Assembly: GCA_034687125.1 (NCBI GenBank)
Contig: JAQGBZ010000130.1
Span: 1-64,000, forward strand
Direction: 5' to 3'
Length of the DNA stretch: 64,000 nt
Source: Neelides folsomi
Lineage: Eukaryota; Arthropoda; Collembola; Neelipleona; Neelidae
A program made the position numbers and the translations under genes. The notes beneath the pieces were generated by a model that made no database searches, was not told where the DNA came from, and saw nothing but the letters and a program-made list of their open reading frames with translations. Positions 50,002 through 59,381 of this stretch are shown here, piece after piece (position 1 is the stretch's first letter; each line of letters starts with the position of its first letter).

Positions 50002-51630
50002 ATGAACTTTATTAAAATAAATAAACCATTATGTTTATTTTTTATCCTGTATATTAATTACTTTAAATGCGAAGATGCAATAATAACTACACAGCACACA
50101 GTATCTTCAAATGTAACATATATTATTTAATTTACTACATAATTAAGTAACAATTTATGCATTACCTATAAAAATACTCCATGTCGATATAAAATAATGA
50201 ATAAATAATTATATACCTAGGTACATATTAATTAGAGTTAGATCCAAGGTTGTGATTATAAGGTATCTTTGTATATGTTTTTATAGTGTATAAAGGACGG
50301 CGAATTTTGCGAAATTGATAGTTCAGATTCAACAACAAATGAGATTTCAAAATGTTGCTCTCAGAGATGTTTTAAAGACTTTAACGATGATGAGTAAGAA
50401 TTGAAAGTGGTCAGGGTGTAGCAAATGGACCCAAAACGAGTAGTGGTTACCACAATTCTGGTAATGGTTACCTGAAAAAGGGTAATGCTTACCCGAAAAC
50501 AGGTAATGGTTACTCGAAATGAGGCAACTGTTACCACAAAACGGGTAACATTACCCGAAAATAACCTAAGATTTTGTTCGGGTAACCATCGGGTAAGCGT
50601 TACCCGTTTTGAAATTACCTTCGGGTAACGTTACCCGATTCGGGTAATGTTACCCGTTTGTGGTAACATTATCCGTTTTGTGGTAACAGTTACCTCATTT
50701 CGAGTAACCATTACCTGTTTTCGGGTAAGCATTACCCTTTTTCAGGTAACCACTACCCGTTTGGGGTTCATTTGCTGCACCCTAACCATTAAAAGTATAT
50801 ATCTTACATAAGCATATGCTCGTTTTAAGGAATAATTCGAATTTTAATTTGATTCAATTTTTGGTAAAATGAAAATTTTAAAGTGGAAACGGATTTTGTA
50901 AAAAATCATCAGACACAAGCACAATAAGAACTTCAACAACAACTATTAAAACGACATCTACTACAAGACCTACAACCATGACAACAACAACAACAACCCC
51001 TACGACTACAACGACAATAAAAACAGAAAGACCTATAACGTCAACTACAACAGAAAGACCTACAACCACAACGACAACTACAACAGAAAGACCTACAACC
51101 ACAACGACAACTACAACAGAAAGACCTACAACCACAACGACAACTACAACAGAAAGACCTACGACCACAACGACAACTACAACAGAAAGACCTACGACTA
51201 CAACGACAACTACAACAAAAAGACCTAGGACTACAACGACAACTACAACAGAAAGACCTAGGAGTACAACGACAACTACAACTACAAGGCCAGCGACAAA
51301 TAAACCAACAACCATAAGAGTAATAAAAACACCATTTTATTAAAAATAAGTTTTTTCTATTTAAGAAATATATGAATGATCCTTATTTTTAAATTTAAAG
51401 GAAAAAAGTTGTCAACGAATAAATGAACCTTGTGGAAGTCGCGTATCTTTAAAATGCTGTTCAAAAAGATGTCGAAGAAACTCTAATAAGTAATTTAAAA
51501 ATTTTTTATCCTATTAAAAGAAAAAAATGAATAGTTATTGCATCACGTCTCAGGTAAGGTAACATAATAAACCGTAATATTGTTTTATTTCAGTTCACGT
51601 GATGGAAGATGTGTAAAAGGCGATGAATAA
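50002..51630 (+). CDS. secreted protein with two knottin-like cysteine modules joined by a Thr-rich repeat, 5 exons
   Basis: The exons are 50002-50112, 50287-50393, 50884-51319, 51401-51489 and 51594-51630 (TAA). All joins are in phase (0, 2, 0, 2), giving 259 residues. A signal peptide lies in exon 1 (LCLFFILYINYFKCEDA). Exon 2 plus the start of exon 3 form one module with spacing C-x6-C-x(n)-CC-x3-C-x(n)-C. Exons 4-5 repeat it: C-x6-C-x8-CC-x3-C-x(n)-C. Six cysteines with an adjacent pair is the inhibitor-cystine-knot pattern seen in many arthropod peptides (toxins, antimicrobial peptides, agouti-like ligands). Here it may simply be a structural or immune protein. Between the modules, exon 3 encodes about 110 residues of Thr-rich sequence with the 11-residue repeat ERPTTTTTTTT, likely O-glycosylated. 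Both modules are split by a phase-2 intron at the same place, which suggests internal duplication. Function is unknown, and there is no evidence that it is a toxin. Confidence 0.75.
50409..50787. mobile_element. near-palindromic foldback element in intron 2 of the knottin-like gene
   Basis: The ends are GGTCAGGGTGTAGCAAATGG and complement of GGTTAGGGTGCAGCAAATGA. Flanks ATTGAAAGT (50400-50408) and ATTAAAAGT (50788-50796) match at 8 of 9. The two arms, about 170 bp each, are almost perfect complements made of GGTAATGGTTACC-like blocks, so a transcript would fold into one long hairpin. Confidence 0.88.
51029..51286. repeat. coding minisatellite, 33-bp unit
   Basis: Head-to-tail copies of a 33-bp unit (GAAAGACCTACAACCACAAC...) encode ERPTTTTTTTT inside exon 3 of the two-module gene, with about seven copies. 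Length polymorphism is likely. Confidence 0.92.
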
Positions 51631-51929
51631 AAGTTAGCATACTAAACTTCGTCAAGTCAAAATTCATGATAGCACGTTCAATGAAATTAATGCATATGGA
51701 ATTAATATATTTGTATAATGTCATTGTGTGTAATAGGTATGAAAGCGTTGAAAAAATTGGTTTATGAATTATATGAAATAAAAGAATCAACATGATTTGG
51801 ACAGATTCCAATTACCCGATACCCGATGAACTATTTGGCCCAATACTCAATGTGCTAATTACCCGACACCCGACGAAATACATTACATAGCCTATCTTAT
51901 CTTCCATTTAGCCGATGACCCGACGTGCT

Positions 51930-52320
51930 AATAAACCGAGACCCGACGTATTAAATACCCGAATTGACTTGCTTTAGTTACTCATTAACTTATAAATTCC
52001 AAGTTTTCCCATCCTATACCTTACATATAATTTCTCACCCGGCGTACTATTTACCAGAATTGGCTCTCTTTAGTCTGCAATTAACTTTAAAATCGCTAAT
52101 TCCCCCATTTACATAGTTTACATACAATATCTCACTCAATCGACACGACGTACTAATTATCCGAATTGGCTTATTTTAGTCTGCCATTAACTTATTAATT
52201 GAATCTTTTTTGAATATATATATCACATACAATTCCTTACCCGAAGTAATATTTACCCGAATTAGCTTAATTTAGTATGCCATTAACTTGCAATTTGCAT
52301 GTTCCACCTTCCACTTTCAT
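51930..52320. repeat. decayed tandem repeat, ~100-bp unit, four copies
   Basis: Units begin with CCCGACGTA-like words at about 51942, 52038, 52146 and 52240. Each continues as TACCCGAATTGGCTTATTTT then AGTCTGCCATTAACTT. Upstream (51810-51940) has further loose ACCCGA words. Non-coding. Confidence 0.75.
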
Positions 52321-52771
52321 ATAAACATGCGAATTGCAAATACTTAATTAAGCTTTTATCTATTTAATATCTCAAAAATTAAATGATATTTTACCTAAAT
52401 GTCCAAATGGAATATTATACGTGTTGACAATAATAATGATATAAAATCTGAAATGATAAAATATATGAAAAAAATATGGTAGTGATTAGCGATTCATTTG
52501 TTCAAATAATTATTAGACATATGTCGTTGTGCAACTATAAATTCATGCTTTATATCTTTTAGCATTATGATACATTTTATATTTGATTAATAATGAATCT
52601 TATTATCAGATACATAATTTATTTAAAATAATATTACCTATAGTTCATAAAAGGAACTCAATTAAATAATTTACTGCGTATTAAAAAATTATTTTTTAAG
52701 TTTGTAGTAAATTAAAATTTACAAGATATTAGTGTCCTTTTAGAAGAAGCTGAGAAGCCCATCAGTAATAA
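52321..52771. other. intergenic, no gene seen
   Basis: AT-rich. Nothing recognised before the MITE at 52781. Confidence 0.4.
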
Positions 52772-52780
52772 CACTTTCGG

Positions 52781-52937
52781 GGCTGGAGTTCGGAAACCCA
52801 GCAAACTCCATGGTGATTACTTATATTAGCATATGAGTACAAGTTGTGCTCTCTATCCTAACCTAACATAACCTAATACAATTGAAATACCTCACCATGG
52901 TTAAAGTGCCGTAATGCTGGCTTTCCGAATTCCAGCC
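52781..52937. mobile_element. short MITE, perfect 9-bp target duplication
   Basis: The ends are GGCTGGAGTTCGGAAACCCA and complement of GGCTGGAATTCGGAAAGCCA. Perfect CACTTTCGG lies at 52772-52780 and 52938-52946. It shares its interior with 47694-47864, including a CCTAACCTAACATAACCTAA run. 157 bp, non-coding. Confidence 0.92.
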
Positions 52938-52946
52938 CACTTTCGG

Positions 52947-53264
52947 TTAATCAAAATTTATCAATATGTAGTTAAGTACAATAAATTGATAAAACGGCAT
53001 TAGGAGCAACTTGAAATTAAATATAAATACTGGCATGTACCTTCCTTATATAATCGTTAGGTTCGTTCATTATATATTATTTTATCTTAATATTCTAATG
53101 GGGCAAAATAAGTAGTCTGGTAGTCTTAATGTCTTAAAATAGTATTTCAGACGTAAATAGAAACGATTTGGTAATATATACGAGTAAAATTTATTTTCAA
53201 TATTTTTCCAAATAAGAAATTACATATTTTTAACAATAAAAAATATTTTAAATATTATTATAAA
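52947..53264. other. upstream region of first tandem IR gene
   Basis: AT-rich with no distinct motif recognised. Confidence 0.35.
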
Positions 53265-55284
53265 ATGATGATTTACATCTTTTATAATCTTTTCGCGTTT
53301 TATATTTTTACATCAATTGCGGCTTCAAAAAAATTAAACAATGCCCATGATAGTTCAAGTTTTAGTACGATATTTCAAATAACTAAAATTTTAAAATATT
53401 ACGAAATATTTTATAAAATGCAATTAGTCATAAATCTCCAATCAAATTCAGATATTTCTGATGAATATAATTTTTTTCATCAAACAATGAAATGGCCTTT
53501 AACATTTCAAAATACAAGAAATACTTTTCAATCAAATGGAATAAAATCTCATAGGCTAGTTGTCATTTTTATAATTAAAAATAAATTTGAACTTTGTGAC
53601 CAACATCTATTGAATAAAGTGAAATGGAATAGAAGGAAAGATTTTTTAATATTTGTGTCATATTTTCAATTACCAAAAGCAGTCCATAAAATAAGAAAAA
53701 TAAGAGAAACGAGAGAAAAAATCTTTATTCTCAAAAATGAAAAAATGTTTGATATCTGGGCAGATCCATTTACATACAACAATGGAGAATTAATAAAAAT
53801 CGACAATATTCATGAAAGAAAATTGGGTAATAATCAATTTGGGAGAAATTTGCGTGGGCGTCATTTAGTTGCCGGTAATTTAATTGTTATAATATAATAT
53901 AAAAGTAATATACAAATATTTATAATTATTCTAATCATGTATGTTGTATACATATTACATATTTAACATTCTCATTTATTTAGCCGGAGGAGAATATCCA
54001 GTTTGGTGTTACCTATACAAAGATCAATTTTCGGATTTAAATAATGTTATTTTGGGAGGCTCTAAAATAAGTGTTTTGAAAACGGCATCCAAAATATTTA
54101 ATTTTACTTTTTCAACTTCTTACCACGGCTATAACATTTTGACTTACAACAAAGAAAATAAAACATTTACAGGAACTCTTTCCCAAGTATTTTATCCAGA
54201 ACGGAATCATGACATTGCATTGGGCGGCCATGCTGCTTCAGAATTATTGCCATTAGTTGATTATCCTTCAAATGCCATTTATCTTTCTTCGGCCGAATTC
54301 ACTTTTATCCAACTACATCCACAAGTATCAACAAATTTTGCTACTTTTCTCAAAACTCTTCAAATCCCAGTTTGGATTCTTTTAATTTCAACTTTCATTT
54401 CCATTATTATTTCTCATTTAATTATTGAATGCTTACAAGGCAGAAAAATGGTTTTTCATCGCGTATTGGATTCTTCATTTGTTATGCCATTTGCATTAAT
54501 AACTGAACAAGGCTTATCAAATATTCCTCCTCGATTTTGGACTACTTCTTTCTTACTTTTATTAACAGGGATTTTAATAGGAACAGCATATAAAGCAGAT
54601 TTGCGTAGTAAATTATTATTTGTTAAATATGATAAAATCCCACAGACGTTCAAAGAACTGGCTGGAGCTGTAGATCAAATCGGAATTGATTTATTCACAT
54701 CTGAAGCAACGTCTTTTGGCTATTTTCAATCAACCAAAGAACCCCATTTGGTTAAATTGTTCAAAAGTTCTCAATTTCTGAAAGACCCAATTGAATGCAT
54801 CATGAAATCCTTTTTAAGCCCCAAAAGGAGAATTTGCATAATGTGGAACCAAATGGACAAGGCTATTATGGCAAAAACCCTTACAATTAATACCCTCTTT
54901 GATCCACTCGTAATTTCAAGAGATTTCGTCATTCAGGCCCAAGTCGGCTTAACTTTTCAAAAGAACTCTCCTTATGTGGATTCCTTCACTAGGATTCAAT
55001 CCGCTTTGGTTGAGTCAAAAATCTATAAGAAATGGGAAAACGAAGAGCTTAGGAAATTCAAGTTAATTGGGAAAGAGGAATTGATGAAGCAAAAAGAGAG
55101 CCAAGTTTATAAGAAATTGGTGGAATTAAATTCTAAACGAGCGTCTAAAGATGAAATTCCATTAAATTTGGAATCTTTTCAAGGAGTCTTTTTCATTTTA
55201 CCTATTGGATTTCTTTTAGCGATTTTTGCCTTTATAAATGAAATTTTTAAAATTAATTTATGCAATTATGGATTAAATATTTAA
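53265..55284 (+). CDS. divergent ionotropic receptor, tandem copy 1, 2 exons
   Basis: The exons are 53265-53874 and 53984-55284 (TAA), phase-1 intron, 636 residues. Exon 1 encodes a signal peptide (YIFYNLFAFYIFTSIAAS) and a divergent N-terminal domain. Exon 2 starts at AAGGEYPVWCY, the S1 half of the ligand-binding domain, and carries the channel. The first membrane helix is about residues 331-350 (PVWILLISTFISIIISHLII). The pore and second helix come next, with GILIGTAYKADLRSKLLF (~388-410; compare the SYTANLTSFL end of glutamate-receptor pores). The S2 half follows, then the last helix GVFFILPIGFLLAIFAFI (~606-628). This is the lig_chan layout. Likely a chemosensory channel subunit. It is 56-58 kb gene's sister and shares almost identical blocks with it. 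Confidence 0.88.
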
Positions 55285-56338
55285 CAAAATGCTTTGCAAA
55301 GGCTTATTTTAATTTAATTGCAAAAATGAAGAAATTCGAACCTAAATGAAGTTTTAATATTTTTTATTCTCCTACGTTGCTATATTTAAGTTATTTAAGT
55401 TGCTATATGCAGTACAATTTATATCATCAGAATCATCACACATTGTGCATTCAAAAATATCTTCTTTATGTCATTGAAATATTAATTGTGCGAATGAGTG
55501 AACTTGAGTTTGTTTTACAATTGATGAGAATCCTCGGTTTATGGTTTTCAAATATTCGGGTCTTTTTGAATGTACCTACGTTAAGTGTCATTTGTATATT
55601 ATTCATTAGCTTGTTATTAATGATTTCGATTCCTTCAGGTTCAGAAGGGTTCACTTCAATCAAAACAGCTCTGGCCAATGAACGGAAATAATCGAATGTT
55701 TCAAATATTGGCAATGTAATGGGCAATATAGTAGGTATAAAGCAAATGATTCGAATTAAGTAGATAATGTTTATTGTCATTTAAATTTTTAATGATAACA
55801 AGTGGAATCATTAAAAACATTAATTATGTTTAAGCATGTGTTATTAAAACTGGATTATGAATTAAATAATAATAAATCAATATTTAATTTAATATTTGAG
55901 TTGATTATGATTTATTGCAATAATTTTTTGTAATGCCTAATGAAAACTCATAAAAGGAACACATTTATCAAAATCAATCAAATATGAAAGAATTTAGCAT
56001 TTTTATGTTTTGTGGGAAACTGAAATTTTTAAGATTTCATGTCTTGGATCCTTAATTTACCTCGCGAACTTTCAAGTCCAATGAAATCGATTAATTAAAT
56101 ATGAAAAATTGATGACAGAGCCTTGTTAGCAAATCCAATCACTCATTCTAATGTCAATTTATAATCTATCTTAATCATTAAACGAGGTAAAATATGGAAT
56201 TTAGATTAATGACAGAAGTTAATTAAATGGACTTTTGAAGTAGAAACACTTTCTTACACTTTTTTTATGGTTTGTCGTCAATTAGCCATGCCCCAGACAT
56301 GTTTATGATTCATTGAATTTTTAAAAAAATTGTACAAA
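55285..56338. other. spacer between tandem IR genes
   Basis: About 1 kb. Open frames on both strands at 55377-55780 overlap each other; no family match. It could hold a scrap of a former gene from the duplication, but I cannot show that. Confidence 0.35.
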
Positions 56339-58433
56339 ATGATTATTTTTTACAATATCCTCCTGTTTTATATCTTTAAGTCAATTGGCGCTACAATAAA
56401 GTTACACTATATGAGTGAAACGTTTAGTTCGAGCGAGGTATTTGAAATCACCAAACTTCTAAAATTTTACGAAACATTTTATAAAGTGAAATTAGTCATT
56501 AATCTTAATTTAAATTCTCAAATTTCCGATGAGTATAATTTTTTCCATCAAACAATGAAATGGCCAATAAAATTTCAAAGTCCAATAAAAAGATTTCAAC
56601 TTAAGGAAATCAAATCATATAGATTAGTTGTCATTTTTATATTTAAAAATCATTTTAAAAATAAAGACGAAAATCTATTAAAAAAAGTGACATGGAATAG
56701 AAGGCATGATTATTTAATATTTGTGACATGTTTTCAAATATCAAAAAAACTTTACAAATTAAGAAAAGTTGAAGAAACAAGAGAAAAAATATTTATCCTT
56801 CATACCGAGAAAAAATTGGAACTTTGGGTAGATCCGTTTACTTACAACAATGGGGAATTAATCAGAGTTGAAAATATCCATGAAAGACAATTGGGTAATA
56901 ATCGACTAGGGAGAAATTTAAGAGGGCGACATTTAGTCGCTGGTAAATAAATTGCAATTTATGGAAATTTTTATAAATTGTAAAAAATTTTAATTTAAAT
57001 TTTATAAATAATTAAAATATTATTAATAATGCTTAAAATTTTTAGCTGGGGGTGAATATCCAATTTGGTGTTACAAAGAGAAATCTTCAGATCCAAACAA
57101 ATTAGTTTTAGCGGGCGCGAAAATAACTCTTTTAATAACAACTGGAAAATTGTTTAATTATACTTTTTCAACTTCTTACCACGGCTATAACATTTTGACT
57201 TACAACAAAGAAAATAAAACATTTACAGGAGCTCTTTCCCAAGTATTTTATCCAGAACGGAATCATGACATTGCATTAGGCGGCCATGCTGCTTCAGAAT
57301 TATTGCCATTAGTTGATTATCCTTCAAATGCCATTTATCTTTCTTCGACCGAATTTACTTTTCTCCAATCACATCCACAAGTATCAAAAGGCTGGGCAAC
57401 TTTTCTCAAAACTCTTCAAATCCCAGTTTGGATTCTTTTAATTTTAACCTTCATTTCAATCATTATTTCCCATTTAGTTATTGATTGTTTTCTACAAGAC
57501 AGGAAATTAGTTTTACATCAATTATTAGATTCATCATTTGTTATGCCATTTGCTTTAATAACTGAACAGGGTCTTTCAAATATCCCTCCTCGATTTCGCG
57601 CTACTTCTTTTTTACTTTTATTAACAGGGATTTTAATAGGAACAGCATATAAAGCAGATTTGCGTAGTAAATTATTATTTGTTAAATATGATAAAATCCC
57701 ACAGACTTTCAGAGATTTATCAGAAGATAATATCGGAGTTAATTTATTCTTCAGTGAAGCAACGTCTTTAATATATTTCCAATCAACCAAAGAACCTTAT
57801 TTAGTCAAATTGTTCTCAAATTCTCATATTTTGAAAGATCCAATTGAATGCATAGTCAATTCATTTTTAAGCCCAAAAAGAAGAGTTTGCATAATGTGGA
57901 ATCGAATGGAAGAAGCTTTAATTGCAAAAACCCTCACAATTAATACCCTTTTTGATCCAGTGATCATTTCAAAAGATTTCTTCATTCAGGCCCTTGTCGG
58001 CATAACTTTTCAAAAGAACTCTGCTTATGTGGATTCCTTCTCTGGGATTCAAACCGCTTTGGCTGAGTCAAAAATCTACAAGAAATGGGAAGATGATGAC
58101 CTTAGGAACTACAAGCTAATGGGAAAGGCAGAATTGATGAAGCAAAAAGATAGCGAAGTTTATAAGAAATTAGCGGAAATAAATTCCAATCGAATTGCTA
58201 AAGATGAAGTTCCACTAAATTTGGAATCCTTTCAAGGGATCTTTTTCATTCTACCTATTGGATTTCTATTGGCCACTTTAGCTTTTTTAAATGAAACCCT
58301 CAAGTGTAATTTGTGCAAGTGCACAGAAAGAAGTTTATGTATAAAAAATTGTAAATTATTTATAGTCACTAATTTAATTACAATTTTTATCATAAATAAA
58401 TTCCATCAAATTCTCCAAGGCTTAAATAAATAA
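56339..58433 (+). CDS. divergent ionotropic receptor, tandem copy 2, 2 exons
   Basis: The exons are 56339-56942 and 57046-58433 (TAA), phase-1 intron at the same position as copy 1, 663 residues. Signal peptide FYNILLFYIFKSIGA. The S1 half begins AGGEYPIWCYKE, then helix 1 IPVWILLILTFISIIISHLV, the pore end TAYKADLRSKLLF and the last helix GIFFILPIGFLLATLAFL. It has a C-terminal tail about 30 residues longer than copy 1, rich in Cys/Lys (CNLCKCTERSLCIKNCK) and ending in another hydrophobic stretch (LFIVTNLITIFII). The N-terminal exon has diverged much more from copy 1 than the blocks around the S1 and pore regions. Same expected role as copy 1. Confidence 0.88.
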
Positions 58434-59381
58434 TTTTTTAGCTATACTAAACTGATATGTAATTTTTGATTAATTTTTCTTAATCCTGTCAAATTCAATT
58501 TATGTCAATTTATCCCCAATCGCAAGTAGTTCAAGTTGGGAGGAAAGTTCAGGTGTATGATAAAAGGGTTTTAATCGATATATTGAGCTGTATGAGTAAC
58601 AGTGAGAAGCTGTGAATGTTCTTTATGAAACGAGAGCAAATAGTCCACATGTATATCTCTCCACTGTTCTCATTCAAAACTCACTTGAGCTCTGTATTGA
58701 TCGACTGGAGAAGAAAGCGAACTCTGTATGTTTCCGGGAACCAGAGGTCTATAGGGAGAATGTTTGGTCCTAAACAGCTTTTAAAAGCTGTTGAGTTGGC
58801 GCTGTAAGAGATTTTCAACGGAGAATCCGGGTCAGGTTCGATTCTCCGCAGAAATTCTTCTCTAATAGGAATCTCTACTTCCTCCCAACTTCATCTCATC
58901 CAATTAAATCCAAACTCCACATGTAAACCCAAACTTAGTACAAAAATACATTCCTGGTTCTACTTAACTTTATTTTACACTTCTTCATGTACAAGGTTCT
59001 CAATTTATAAATTTCAAATTTCTAGAACTAAAAAGACATCTAATATTACATACCTGATATTTGTAAAACATTATATAAGAATTTTATATAATTTAAAATT
59101 CGCATGTATAGAAAATTGTAAATATTTAAATATCGGCTTAAACTCCTAGAAGCTCCAACTATGGTTTTAAAACGCATAGTTCGGCTTTTGTATTACATAA
59201 AAGAAGAAAATAGTGTTTACAAGCTTAGGTAAAAAATACTTCTTTTATTTACATTCGTAATTTATTAAAATGTTAAAATAACAATTAAACTAAATAATTC
59301 AATTAATTGAGCAATTGATTAAATAAACCGCACTTTAATCATTTTAATTAGAAGTTGTGTGCAAACACGTAGATAAATGAC
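58434..59381. other. upstream region of the anion exchanger gene
   Basis: The part from ~58560 to 58870 is less AT-rich and may be a 5' UTR exon or promoter. It contains a strong hairpin at 58819-58848. The small open frame 58616-58807 has no match. Confidence 0.4.
58819..58848 (+). other. nine-base-pair hairpin CGGAGAATC/GATTCTCCG
   Basis: A perfect 9-bp stem with a 12-base loop (CGGGTCAGGTTC shares the last base area with the stem start), just upstream of the exchanger gene. The loop resembles a tRNA B-box word but no cloverleaf can be drawn. The role, if any, is unknown. Confidence 0.5.

Noticed and set aside
50878-51315. Long minus-strand Val/Gly-rich frame
   Set aside because: Antisense of the Thr-repeat coding minisatellite; valine runs are the mirror of ACA/ACC/ACG codons.
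55377-55780. Frames on both strands between the IR genes
   Set aside because: They overlap head-on with no recognisable motif, so a gene cannot be supported.
58780-58860. tRNA-like GGTTCGATTC word
   Set aside because: No cloverleaf: the T-stem does not pair and no acceptor stem or A box is present.
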